Source: Pseudomonadota bacterium
Lineage (GTDB): Bacteria; Verrucomicrobiota; Verrucomicrobiia; Limisphaerales; SXTU01
Length of the DNA: 64,000 nt
NCBI GenBank assembly: GCA_009924135.1
Contig: RFSE01000002.1
Coordinates: 1 to 64,000, forward strand
Reading direction: 5' to 3'
Shown here: in pieces, positions 33,689 to 42,246 of the stretch
Layout: every line of letters begins with the position of its first letter
Numbering within the stretch: position 1 is the first letter of the stretch
Translations under genes and position numbers: made by a program
The notes under the pieces: generated by a model
Database searches by the model: none
The model's input: the letters and a program-made list of their open reading frames with translations, nothing else
What the model was told of the DNA's origin: nothing

Positions 33689-34669
33689 ATGGACCTCCTG
33701 CACGCCCTCAGTTCGAACTTGCTCTCGCCCGCCGTCCTGTTCTTCGCGCTCGGCCTGCTCGCCGCGCTGCTGAAGACCGACCTCAAATTCCCCGAAAGCC
33801 TGTACGCCAGTCTGACGATTTACCTGCTCGTCGCCATCGGGTTCAAGGGCGGCGTCGCCATCAACGAAGCCGGCATTGGCAAGGTCTGGCTCCCGGCGCT
33901 GGCCGCCATGACGCTCGGTGCCCTCATCCCCCTCTGGACTTACCCGCTGCTGCGCTTCGGCGGGAAGTTCACGCCCGTGGACGCCGCCGCCATCGCAGCC
34001 CACTACGGGTCCGTAAGTGCCGTGACGTTCATTGCAGCTACGAACTATCTGAAAGCCGTCAACCAGCCCTACGAAAGCTACGCCACGGCCTTTCTCGCCG
34101 TGATGGAATCCCCCGCCATCCTGGTAGGCGTGGTGCTGGGCAAACTGGCCACCAGCCAGAGTGGACCGCCGGACCGGGCCGCCTTGAAGGCCGCGCTGCA
34201 CGAAGCCATTTTCGGACGCAGCATCTTCCTGCTCGTCGGCGCGCTGGTCGTCGGAGCCTTGTGCGGCAAGCCGGGCATGGACAAGGTGGAGTCCTTCTTC
34301 GTCACGCCCTTTCAAGGTGTGCTTGCGCTGTTTCTGCTGGAAATGGGGCTGGTCGCCGGACGGCGACTGGACGACCTGCGGAAGGTCGGGCCTTTCCTGC
34401 TCGGTTTTGGCGTGGTGATGCCGCTGCTACACGGTGCCCTGGGCGTGTATCTGGGCCGGTGCGCAGGCTTGGAACTCGGCGGCGCAACCTTGCTCGGCGT
34501 GCTCGCCGCGAGCGCCAGTTACATTGCCGCCCCGGCGGCCATCCGCATGTCGCTGCCGGAGGCGAACCCGACCTACTACCTCACCGCCTCGCTGGCCATC
34601 ACCTTCCCGTTCAACATTACGCTCGGAATTCCGGTTTACTTCGCCCTGGCCCGCTGGCTTTACTCATGA
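33689..34669 (+). CDS. sbtA: SbtA-type sodium-dependent bicarbonate transporter
   Basis: 326 residues with about ten membrane helices in two inverted halves. Family text: SPAVLFFALGLLAALLKTDL, YLLVAIGFKGGVAI, HYGSVSAVTFIAAT, ATAFLAVMESPAILVGVVLG, FQGVLALFLLEMGLVAGRRL, and ASASYIAAPAAIRMSLPEAN with LAITFPFNITLGIP at the end. Slightly shorter than cyanobacterial SbtA. Gene order CA-SbtA-SbtB with a 4-bp overlap to the PII-like gene supports bicarbonate import under nucleotide control. Confidence 0.95.
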   Translation: MDLLHALSSNLLSPAVLFFALGLLAALLKTDLKFPESLYASLTIYLLVAIGFKGGVAINEAGIGKVWLPALAAMTLGALIPLWTYPLLRFGGKFTPVDAAAIAAHYGSVSAVTFIAATNYLKAVNQPYESYATAFLAVMESPAILVGVVLGKLATSQSGPPDRAALKAALHEAIFGRSIFLLVGALVVGALCGKPGMDKVESFFVTPFQGVLALFLLEMGLVAGRRLDDLRKVGPFLLGFGVVMPLLHGALGVYLGRCAGLELGGATLLGVLAASASYIAAPAAIRMSLPEANPTYYLTASLAITFPFNITLGIPVYFALARWLYS

Positions 34670-34974
34670 ACATGACCACGCACCCGATGAAACTAGTTAC
34701 CATTGTCTGCGAATCCCACGCCCGCGAGGCCGTCACGAAACTCCTCCGGGAGACCGGTGCTCACGGGTGGACACTCTTCCCCGTGGAAGGTGACGGCGCG
34801 CATGGCAAACGTCCGGCGGACATCCCGGAGTTTGCCAATGTACAGATCGAAGTCATCGTGCCGCCGGAGGTGGCCAACGCCCTGATCGAACGGTTGGGCT
34901 GCGAATTTTTCCCGCGCTATGCGATGATTGCCTTCGAGTCCGACGTACGCGTGCTGCGCCCGGGGAAGTTTTAA
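34666..34974 (+). CDS. sbtB: SbtB, PII-like regulator of SbtA
   Basis: 102 residues, ferredoxin-like PII fold. MKLVTIVCESHAREAVTKLL is the first strand and helix, GAHGWTLFPVEGDGAHGKRP leads into the T-loop, FANVQIEVIVPPEVANALIE is the second half. It starts at an ATG overlapping the sbtA stop (ATGA). Cyanobacterial SbtB binds cAMP, AMP or ATP and blocks SbtA by inserting its T-loop. The redox-active C-terminal Cys pair of some SbtB proteins is absent (ends VLRPGKF). Confidence 0.93.
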   Translation: MNMTTHPMKLVTIVCESHAREAVTKLLRETGAHGWTLFPVEGDGAHGKRPADIPEFANVQIEVIVPPEVANALIERLGCEFFPRYAMIAFESDVRVLRPGKF

Positions 34975-35166
34975 CCCAAAGCAGGCGAGGGTGGCACGTG
35001 CCCGTGGCCTGAGCCACCCACCGGCTTCACCGGTTCTCCCGCAGAGTTCGGGTTTTGCAAACCTTGTCCACAGTGGTAGCAACACCTGCAAGCAACTGGG
35101 CTGCGCACTTTTGCGCGGCGGCTGGTTTTGGTTTGCGGGTCCGGCGAATTTTTGCATCCTTACCTC

Positions 35167-37302
35167 ATGCATGTGCTGCCGATCTTTCCCGGCGTCTTCT
35201 ACATTTCCACCGGCGGCCACTCATTGCTGGCCGGCTGTCCGCCTGAAATCGTCAAGGTGCTGATGCAGCGCGGGCTCAAGGCCCCCAATGTCATCCTGTT
35301 GCCGGACCGGCCGGTGAGCCACGGCGAGTCACAGGTCGCCGTGGAGTTTCCGCTCTACCATCACCTCTTCTTCGGCGGCAAACAGCGCAAGGAGGAGCCG
35401 CTCCTGCTCCTGGGCAACGCCCGCCGCGTCCAGGCTGCGCGGGACCTCCTAGAATTGACGCTGTTCGGTCCCGACGCGAAACAGATGGAAGCGTGGGGCA
35501 TGACCGCGCAACAGGCGGATGAGCTGTCGAAGGAAACGCGCTCGTTCCAGCTCAAGGACAAGCAAGGCAAGGTCCTGCCCTTGGACGCCATGGTCACGAC
35601 GCAGGTGCTGGGCGAGGAGGCGGTGAACCTGGGCTGGTGCATCGTCCGGCGCGTCGAGCCGAACCGGTTTGAAATCGCCGCTGAAGGCCACACCAAGATC
35701 ATTGATCTCACGCTGGATCAAGAACAGTCGCCGCCCTATCCGGTCAACACCGACCTGACGCCCGGCACGCTGATCAAGCTCGGCTTGGAAGTGCTCGGCG
35801 GCTCGACCGGCTTCAGCGCCACCCAGGCGTCGTCGGGCTTCGCGCTGTGTCACAACGGCAATTACATGCTGGTGGATGCCATCCCGTACATGAACGCCCA
35901 CCTCCGGGCCCGGGGCATCGCCCGCAACCAGATCCACTCGATCTTCCTGAGCCACATCCACGACGACCACTGCAACCTGCTTTCCCTGCTCCAGTACAGC
36001 CGCCGGATCAACCTGCTGACGACCCCGCTCATCTACCGCATGATGCTGCGGAAGCTCGCCCTGTCGATGGATCACCCGGAGGAAAGCCTTCAAGAATACT
36101 TCAACTTCATTCCCCTGGAGCCGGGTCGTGAGGAAAACTTCTTCGGTCTCCGGATCACCCCCTTCTATTCCAGCCACAGCATTCCGACCATTGGTGCGTA
36201 TTTCGAGACGACGCACTCCGGGAAGGACTGCCGCATCATCTTCACCAGTGACACCCAGGCCCTGGCCGACCTCAAACGCCTCGAACGCAGCGGGGTCATC
36301 ACGCAGGAACGTTACCAGCAGATCGCTGAACTCTACCGCCAGCCTGCCCAGCTCCTCCTGGCGGACGGCGGCGAAGGCTTGATCCACGGAAACCCGAATG
36401 ACGCCAGCAATTCGCCGGCCGACCGCATCGTCTTCCTGCATCTGGACAGCCTCTCGGAGAAATTCCAGGCCCACTTCGGCACGGCAACCAGCGGCAAACG
36501 GTTCAACCTCCTGCACGGGGAAACGGATTACAACCTCACCCACACCATTGAATTCCTGCTCGAATACTTCCCGAGCATGCCGCCGATCTGGATTTCCAAC
36601 CTGCTGGCCAACCAGCGCGTAATGAAGTACAACGCGGGGGACATCATCATCCGTGAAGGCATCCGGTCCGAGGGCTACGTTTACATGATTCTCACCGGCT
36701 ACGCGCAGGTGATCCACCACGACGGCGAGCGTCGTCACCTGCTGGCCCAGATGGAAGCCGGCGAACTGATCGGTGAAATGGCCGTCATCATGGGCCACGG
36801 TCAACGAAATGCCTCCGTGGTGGCGCTCAGCCCCATGACGGTCACGGCCTTCGCAGAAAGCTCCTTCCGCGAATTCATCCGCCACCAGCGGTGTGAAGCC
36901 CAGCTCCGGGCGCTCTGGCAAAAGCGCGAGCTACTGCAATCCTTCGCCTGCGTCCGCACGCTCCAGCAGCCGGTGCTGCGCGAGCTGGCGCGACTGGCCT
37001 CCTTGGAGAGCCTGCCCTCCGCCAACGGGCCGCGAAAATTCTCCACCTTCTGCCCGCCCGGCAGCCTCATGCTGCCGCTGGGCGAGGGGTTGGAAATCCA
37101 ACGCGGCGGCGAGATCGAGATCGTCGAGCCCAACACCACGCCGGTGCATTGCGCGGCGGACATGGTGCTGCTGACGGAGGCGGAACTCCAATTCCTGCTC
37201 CTCGGTCCCGAGGCGGCAACGGAACTGCGGCAACGCATTCCCGCCTTCCGGTTCTTCTGGGAAGAAACGCTCGGACTGCCGCTGCCGCTGCCAGGCGCGT
37301 AG
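35167..37302 (+). CDS. MBL-fold hydrolase fused to cyclic-nucleotide-binding domains
   Basis: 711 residues. An N-terminal ~200-residue region of unknown type precedes a metallo-beta-lactamase fold with the metal motif H263-x-H265-x-D267-H268 (LSHIHDDH), a GLRITPFYSSHSIPTIGAYF strand block and a late HLDSLSEKF. From about 480 comes a cNMP-binding domain (MKYNAGDIIIREGIRSEGYV, VYMILTGYAQVI, GELIGEMAVIMGH) and then a second, degenerate one (FSTFCPPGSLMLPLGEGLEI). The phosphate-cassette GE motif is present, but the following Arg-Ser is not clear. A hydrolase gated by a nucleotide is plausible. Its 5' end is duplicated before the lysR cassette. Confidence 0.8.
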   Translation: MHVLPIFPGVFYISTGGHSLLAGCPPEIVKVLMQRGLKAPNVILLPDRPVSHGESQVAVEFPLYHHLFFGGKQRKEEPLLLLGNARRVQAARDLLELTLFGPDAKQMEAWGMTAQQADELSKETRSFQLKDKQGKVLPLDAMVTTQVLGEEAVNLGWCIVRRVEPNRFEIAAEGHTKIIDLTLDQEQSPPYPVNTDLTPGTLIKLGLEVLGGSTGFSATQASSGFALCHNGNYMLVDAIPYMNAHLRARGIARNQIHSIFLSHIHDDHCNLLSLLQYSRRINLLTTPLIYRMMLRKLALSMDHPEESLQEYFNFIPLEPGREENFFGLRITPFYSSHSIPTIGAYFETTHSGKDCRIIFTSDTQALADLKRLERSGVITQERYQQIAELYRQPAQLLLADGGEGLIHGNPNDASNSPADRIVFLHLDSLSEKFQAHFGTATSGKRFNLLHGETDYNLTHTIEFLLEYFPSMPPIWISNLLANQRVMKYNAGDIIIREGIRSEGYVYMILTGYAQVIHHDGERRHLLAQMEAGELIGEMAVIMGHGQRNASVVALSPMTVTAFAESSFREFIRHQRCEAQLRALWQKRELLQSFACVRTLQQPVLRELARLASLESLPSANGPRKFSTFCPPGSLMLPLGEGLEIQRGGEIEIVEPNTTPVHCAADMVLLTEAELQFLLLGPEAATELRQRIPAFRFFWEETLGLPLPLPGA

Positions 37303-37390
37303 CGTCCGGTCCAATTGCCGCCCAGCAATTGGCAAGTCCCGGCGAGCCCGGCCCGGCGAACGTGAATGACGTTGGCGCAGAGGCCGGAAT

Positions 37391-38404
37391 ATGAATGCTA
37401 CGCCTAACTTGACCGCCCCAACCTTGATGGACCACCGGGTGGATACGATTGCGCCTCCGATCCGGCTCCGCCGGTTGCTGGTACCGTTGGATTTTTCCGC
37501 CGCTTCGCTCCGGGCGTACCAATACGCGGTGGCGCTGGCCGGGTGTTTTGGCGGGGAACTGACCCTCCTCCACGTAGTGCCCCCGCCCGTGCTGCCCGAA
37601 TGGGGATATGCCCACCTCGCGCACCGGGATGAGCTGCTCAAATCCGCCGCGGTTCGCAAGCTGGAGGATTTCGTGCGCACCCAGGGTCCAGCCGGTGAAT
37701 GCGTCGGCGAGTTGCTGGTCCGCGCTGGTGACCCGCATTTGCAAATCCCCGAGGCAGCCCGGCAACTGCACGCCGACATTTTGGTCATCGCGACGCATGG
37801 AGATTCCCCTTTGCCCCATTGCCTGCTCGGCAACACGGCGGAGGAGGTTGTCCGCCGGGCTCCCTGTCCCGTCTGGGTGGTGCCGGGCGTGACCAGCGAG
37901 GAAGCCGAACTTCAGCCCGCATTGTTTCCCCTCCGCCGCATCCTGGTGGGGACAGATTTCTCGGCCGAGTCCCGCAAGGCGCTGCGTTATGGCATTGCGC
38001 TGGCGCGGGAGTTTGATGCCACGCTGCATGTTGTCCATGTAGTGCCCACCGTGCTGCCGGCGGATGTCAGCCACCTCGCCGTGATCCTTCAGGAAGCCAC
38101 CATGAAGGAAACAGCCCACCGTGAGCTGGCCCGGATGTATGCGGAGGAACTGCCCGCCGATGTGCCGGTGGTGATGACTGCGCTCTGTGGCAACCCGTTC
38201 CTCGAAATCGACATGGAAGCCCTGCGGGTCCGGGCGGGCTTGGTGGTTGTCTCCACGCACGGCCACACGGGGTTGCGCTACCTGCTGCTGGGCTGTACCG
38301 CTCAACGGGTTGTACAGCACACTTCCGTCCCCGTGCTCGTGGTCCGCGATCAGGAACCGGAGTTCATCCCGTTGGGCAAGGTTGAAAAAGCGCTCCCGCA
38401 GTAA
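37391..38404 (+). CDS. Tandem universal stress protein
   Basis: 337 residues containing two UspA domains. Each half has the opening strand (LLVPLDFSAASLRAYQYAVA at about 26; ILVGTDFSAESRKALRYGIA at about 186), and each ends with a nucleotide-binding segment: ATHGDSPLPHCLLGNTAEEV and STHGHTGLRYLLLGCTAQRV. The second matches the G-2x-G-9x-G-T ATP motif better than the first, where the second Gly is replaced. Role in stress survival is by family only. Confidence 0.93.
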   Translation: MNATPNLTAPTLMDHRVDTIAPPIRLRRLLVPLDFSAASLRAYQYAVALAGCFGGELTLLHVVPPPVLPEWGYAHLAHRDELLKSAAVRKLEDFVRTQGPAGECVGELLVRAGDPHLQIPEAARQLHADILVIATHGDSPLPHCLLGNTAEEVVRRAPCPVWVVPGVTSEEAELQPALFPLRRILVGTDFSAESRKALRYGIALAREFDATLHVVHVVPTVLPADVSHLAVILQEATMKETAHRELARMYAEELPADVPVVMTALCGNPFLEIDMEALRVRAGLVVVSTHGHTGLRYLLLGCTAQRVVQHTSVPVLVVRDQEPEFIPLGKVEKALPQ

Positions 38405-38439
38405 CCGGCAGTCACCCCTGAAAACAGCGGTTCATCGCC

Positions 38440-39753
38440 CTATTTCGCCGTGGGCTTCTCCGCCACCAGTTCAAAGCCCAGCAGGCTGGCCAACCGTTGC
38501 TCCCGCACGCCGTAACATACCGCGAGGTTCCTCACCCGGGCGGCCAGTTCCCCAAGATCCCCGCGCACCCGGCGCTTCACGGCGGCGATCATCAGGTTCT
38601 TCGCCGTGTGCTCGTTCGAAATGAATTCGAACACCTTTGTGTCGTAACCGGCCCATTCCAGCAAGGCGGCGCGCAGGGCGTCTGTCACGAACTCCGCCTC
38701 GCGCTCCAGCAGGATGCCATGGCGCAACGCAGCAGCCAGCGCGGGCGGCGGTACAAGTTGCGGCCGGAGTTCCCGGTGACAGCAGGGCGAGACCAGCAGC
38801 AGGCGCGCACCGGCTCCGATGCCTTGGGCCAGGGCGTCATCCGTCGCGGTGTTGCACGCGTGCAGGGCGATGAGCGCATCGGCCGCCTGGAGTTCAGTGC
38901 TGGCAATGGTGCCGGCCTGAAAGTGCAGATGCTCGAAATGGCACGCCCTTGCCACGCGGTTGCACTCCTCGACCAGTTCCGGGCGGGCCTCAATGCCTAC
39001 CACCCGGCTGCCGGTGAAGAACAAATGTTCGAGCAACTGGCTCACCGCAAAGGTGAGGTAACCCTTGCCACAGCCCATGTCCACGATGGCCAGCGGGCGC
39101 TGGATCAGCACAGTTTCGGACCGTTCCAACTCCGTCTGGCGACGCGCCCGGCGTTTCAGCCGCGCCTCTTCATCCAAGTCATCGCCGCCTTCCTCGGCCG
39201 CCAGCGGCACCATGGCGCCCTGGCCAAAGGCTTCCACCAGCAGCGGTCGCAGGACTTCAACGAACTGATTGATCTGGCGGAACTTGTCCGTCATCGCCTC
39301 CCGCACCCGGCCGTCCGGCAGGGTTACGCCCAGTTCACGCAACCAGGGCTCGGAAGGCAGGATGCTGCGCGGCTTGGCGCGATCGTGTTCGAGGGGCGGC
39401 GCTTCTCCGTGGACGGGTTTGTGCAGCGAGATGCGGGCGGAACCGTCCTCGCGAAGGGTCAGTTCGGCTGTCCGCTCGGTGGTGAACAGGTTGGCACACA
39501 GAAAGGCGTCACTGAGCAGGTTCGCGATTTCCGTCAGGGTTTCCTCGTGTGTCAGGTTCTTGAAGATGTCCTTCGTTGCGTGCCGGTAGGTGAAGGAGAC
39601 CCGCATCCCGGCCTTCAACTGCACGGGCCGGAGGAACACGTTCTTCAAATCCGTCGAGGCATCGCGTGGCCGGCTGAGGGTGAGCTTGACGAAGATCCCA
39701 CGCGAAAGCGCATCACGGAACAGGTCGAAGAGTTTGTCTTGGGCGGCAATCAT
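38440..39753 (-). CDS. SAM-dependent methyltransferase (Methyltransf_32/METTL25-like)
   Basis: 437 residues. An N-terminal ~190-residue region that begins with IAAQDKLFDLFRDALSRGIF and FVKLTLSRPR precedes the class I Rossmann methyltransferase domain: motif I VDMGCGKGYLTFAVSQLL, motif II VVGIEARPEL, then LIALHACNTATDDALAQGI and SPCCHREL. The SPCCH and HACN motifs are typical of the METTL25/RRNAD1-like group, so an RNA substrate is possible. It is convergent with the usp gene and divergent from eboE. Confidence 0.88.
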   Translation of the reverse strand: MIAAQDKLFDLFRDALSRGIFVKLTLSRPRDASTDLKNVFLRPVQLKAGMRVSFTYRHATKDIFKNLTHEETLTEIANLLSDAFLCANLFTTERTAELTLREDGSARISLHKPVHGEAPPLEHDRAKPRSILPSEPWLRELGVTLPDGRVREAMTDKFRQINQFVEVLRPLLVEAFGQGAMVPLAAEEGGDDLDEEARLKRRARRQTELERSETVLIQRPLAIVDMGCGKGYLTFAVSQLLEHLFFTGSRVVGIEARPELVEECNRVARACHFEHLHFQAGTIASTELQAADALIALHACNTATDDALAQGIGAGARLLLVSPCCHRELRPQLVPPPALAAALRHGILLEREAEFVTDALRAALLEWAGYDTKVFEFISNEHTAKNLMIAAVKRRVRGDLGELAARVRNLAVCYGVREQRLASLLGFELVAEKPTAK

Positions 39754-39915
39754 GGTGGGGAGGCGGATTAAGTTTTAGAGCAAGATCAAGAGCAGGATGC
39801 GGAAGCCGTTCTTCTGGCCGGAATCCCACACCAAAGGCTACCCCTAATTTTAATCTCCGCCAAATTCCGGCGAAAGGCTGGCAGCTTGCACACCGAGTTG
39901 TTACACCTAGCCGCG

Positions 39916-41085
39916 ATGAAATTGAAGCACGGACTCCATCTGGCCTATTGCACCAACATCCACCGGGGTGAATCGTGGGGCCAGACCTTTGAATCGCTTC
40001 AGAAATACGTCCTCGCTGTCCGCAACCGGCTGGGCACGAAATCACCCTATGCCATCGGCCTGCGGCTCGGGGCGGATGCGGCCCGGGAGCTGAGTGAACC
40101 CGCGACGCTCACAGGGTTCCAGCGTTGGCTGGAGGCCGAGAACTGCTACGTTTTCACGATCAACGGCTTCCCCTACGGTCGCTTCCACGGAACCCGCGTT
40201 AAGGAGCAGGTCTATGCGCCGGACTGGACCATGCCGGAACGCGTGGCCTACACGAACCTGCTCTTCGACCTGCTCGGCGAAATCGTTCCGGCAGGCGTCG
40301 AGGGCAGCGTCAGCACCGTGCCGGTGTCGTTCAAGGAGTTCATCAAGAGCCCGGCGCAGGTGCGGGCGGCGCGCGAGAACCTTTGGAAGAGTGTCGAGCA
40401 CATCGAGCGGGTCTCCCGGCGCACGGGCCGGACCCTCCATCTCGGGTTGGAACCGGAGCCGCTGTGCTATCTGGAAACCAGCGCGGAAGCCGTCGAGTTC
40501 ATCGAACAGATGCGGGCTGACCGGCCGGGCGACCTGCGGCTTGATGAACATCTGGGGGTCAACTACGACTGCTGCCACCTCGCCCTTCAATACGAGTCGC
40601 CGCGCGAGGCATTGGGCCGCCTGCGACAGCACAAGATCAAGGTGAGCAAGCTGCACCTGAGCAATGCGCTCAAGGTGAAGCCTACCGCCGAGGTACGGCA
40701 GGCCCTGCGGTCCTTCGCGGATGAGGTGTATTTCCACCAGGTGCTGGCCCGTTCCGCCGACGGCACCATCAAGCGGCACAAGGATTTGGACGATGCGCTG
40801 GCCTTGCACAACCACCTGCCACCGGCGTTGACCGACGAGTGGCGCATCCACTTCCACATTCCGCTGCACTGTCCGCCCACGCCGCTGTTTGGCACGACGG
40901 CCGACCACGTGCAGGGAGTGTTGGACGTGCTGAAGGAGACCCCGTCACTTTGTTCGCATCTGGAGATGGAGACCTACACCTGGGAAGTCATGCCGGCGGA
41001 GATGAAGAAACGCAACGTGGTGGACCAGCTCGTGGACGAATATCTCTGGACCATCGCTGAACTCGGCAAGCGCGGGCTGGCGTAA
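39916..41085 (+). CDS. eboE: EboE-like TIM-barrel protein (metabolite traffic)
   Basis: 389 residues with the xylose-isomerase-like barrel pattern of EboE: LAYCTNIHRGESW at the N-terminus, YVFTINGFPYGRFHGTRVKE, GSVSTVPVSFKE, LHLGLEPEPLCYLETS and VNYDCCHLALQYE with candidate metal-site His/Glu/Asp residues. EboE belongs to the eboABCDEF cluster that exports precursors in cyanobacteria and other bacteria. The other ebo genes are not nearby. The ATG at 39916 is preferred over a TTG ten codons earlier. Biochemical activity is unknown. Confidence 0.8.
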   Translation: MKLKHGLHLAYCTNIHRGESWGQTFESLQKYVLAVRNRLGTKSPYAIGLRLGADAARELSEPATLTGFQRWLEAENCYVFTINGFPYGRFHGTRVKEQVYAPDWTMPERVAYTNLLFDLLGEIVPAGVEGSVSTVPVSFKEFIKSPAQVRAARENLWKSVEHIERVSRRTGRTLHLGLEPEPLCYLETSAEAVEFIEQMRADRPGDLRLDEHLGVNYDCCHLALQYESPREALGRLRQHKIKVSKLHLSNALKVKPTAEVRQALRSFADEVYFHQVLARSADGTIKRHKDLDDALALHNHLPPALTDEWRIHFHIPLHCPPTPLFGTTADHVQGVLDVLKETPSLCSHLEMETYTWEVMPAEMKKRNVVDQLVDEYLWTIAELGKRGLA

Positions 41086-41215
41086 GCCGGTGCCCTGCGG
41101 CCGGAGCACGGGTGGTTTCCCATCTTGTTCATCCTGTCAAAGCTTCAGCACCCGGGTTGGCAGGGGAATTTGGGGCAAATAATTGAACCAGCGTGAACGC
41201 CGCGCTCCTTGCGCC

Positions 41216-41602
41216 TCAGCGCAGGCCGCCCATCACCACGACTTCGAAGATCACCAAGCCGGCCAACGCGAGCCAGAACAGCGATTCGCGCAACCGGTTG
41301 TTGGATTGCCGGACCTCGCCCAGCCAGAACTGCAGCTTGGCCGCCCCGAGATCAATCACATCGCCGTTTCGCAGGACCAGTTCGTCAAACTCGGTACCGT
41401 TGACGCTGGCCCGGCCCTGGCCGAGCCGGCGGAGCCGGAAACCATCGGGTACTTGAAAGTCGAGCTGGAGATGCTGTTCCCAAACGCCGGGATCGATGAC
41501 CTGGAAGTCATCGCCACCGGCCCGGCCAATCGTGATCGGAAACCGGCTCGCCACAAACGCCGTTCCCGCCCGGCTGCCGTTGAGGACGCGGAGCTGGACC
41601 AT
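41216..41602 (-). CDS. FHA-domain protein with C-terminal membrane anchor
   Basis: 128 residues. An FHA fold occupies residues 1-95: LRVLNGSRAGTAF, PITIGRAGGDDFQVIDPGV, RLGQGRASVNGTEFDELVL and LRNGDVIDLGAAKLQF; the consensus Gly-Arg and Asn-Gly are present. A single helix (LFWLALAGLVIFEVVVMGG) ends the protein, so the domain sits in the cytoplasm. It is the last gene of the Wza/Wzc operon, overlapping it by TGATG, where a phosphothreonine reader could respond to kinase activity. Confidence 0.85.
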   Translation of the reverse strand: MVQLRVLNGSRAGTAFVASRFPITIGRAGGDDFQVIDPGVWEQHLQLDFQVPDGFRLRRLGQGRASVNGTEFDELVLRNGDVIDLGAAKLQFWLGEVRQSNNRLRESLFWLALAGLVIFEVVVMGGLR

Positions 41603-42210
41603 CAGAAGAAACGACGCGGGACGTAGATGCGGTCGCCCGGGAAGAGCGCGCGATCCAGCGACGGATTGTCAATGGCCGCCTTGCAATCCATCGTTTCCTT
41701 CAGGTCCCCCGTACGGGTGATCGTGACCTTGGTCTTGTCGCCGAACTCGCTGAAGTCACCGGCGGCAGCGATGGCTTTCAAAACGGTCAATCCCGGCGTA
41801 TAAGGGTAGCGATTGGGCAGCTTCACAAAGCCGCCGACGTACACGAAACGTTCATCCTGTTTCACCGTCACCGTTATCTTCGTGTAATAATTCGGCACGT
41901 AGCGGGCGCGGATTTCCGCTTCGAGTTTCGACCGGGTCTTGCCAGCCGCGACAAAACTCTGGTCCAGATGCAGGGTGATTTTTCCGTCCTCGGAAATGAC
42001 TGGATCAGCCACCATGGGGCCGCCGGGAATATCAGCGAGGATCACCTGGATTTTTTCCCCCACGCGCAAAATATCGACGGAGTCAGCAGCGCCTGCCGCT
42101 GCGGCCGCGCCGCCAGCCGCCGACCGACCGCCCCCCGCAGAGGGGGTGTCGCACGCCATGGCGAAGCAGCAGGCGAACGCGATGGCGAGTAGTTTCCAAA
42201 CGTTCTTCAT
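41602..42210 (-). CDS. Wza-like polysaccharide export lipoprotein
   Basis: 202 residues. Lipoprotein signal with C20 after FAMA, a Gly/Ala-rich linker, then the Poly_export domain (LRVGEKIQVILADIPGGPMV, GKITLHLDQSFVAAGKTRSK) and a SLBB-type segment (VYVGGFVKLPNRYPYTPGLT, VLKAIAAAGDFSEFGD), ending DRIYVPRRFF. It would form the periplasmic/outer-membrane channel for a capsule or exopolysaccharide. Short for Wza, with one SLBB domain instead of two. It follows the tyrosine kinase gene. Confidence 0.92.
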   Translation of the reverse strand: MKNVWKLLAIAFACCFAMACDTPSAGGGRSAAGGAAAAAGAADSVDILRVGEKIQVILADIPGGPMVADPVISEDGKITLHLDQSFVAAGKTRSKLEAEIRARYVPNYYTKITVTVKQDERFVYVGGFVKLPNRYPYTPGLTVLKAIAAAGDFSEFGDKTKVTITRTGDLKETMDCKAAIDNPSLDRALFPGDRIYVPRRFF

Positions 42211-42246
42211 GTTCAATACGGTGTCGGGTCGCAGCGGACGGGGCAA

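Noticed and set aside
34988..35045. A structured RNA or terminator after sbtB (GGTGGC...GCCACC and ACCGG...CCGGT)
   Set aside because: The hairpins lack a T tract, and similar GC-rich stems occur by chance and in repeats; not strong enough to call.
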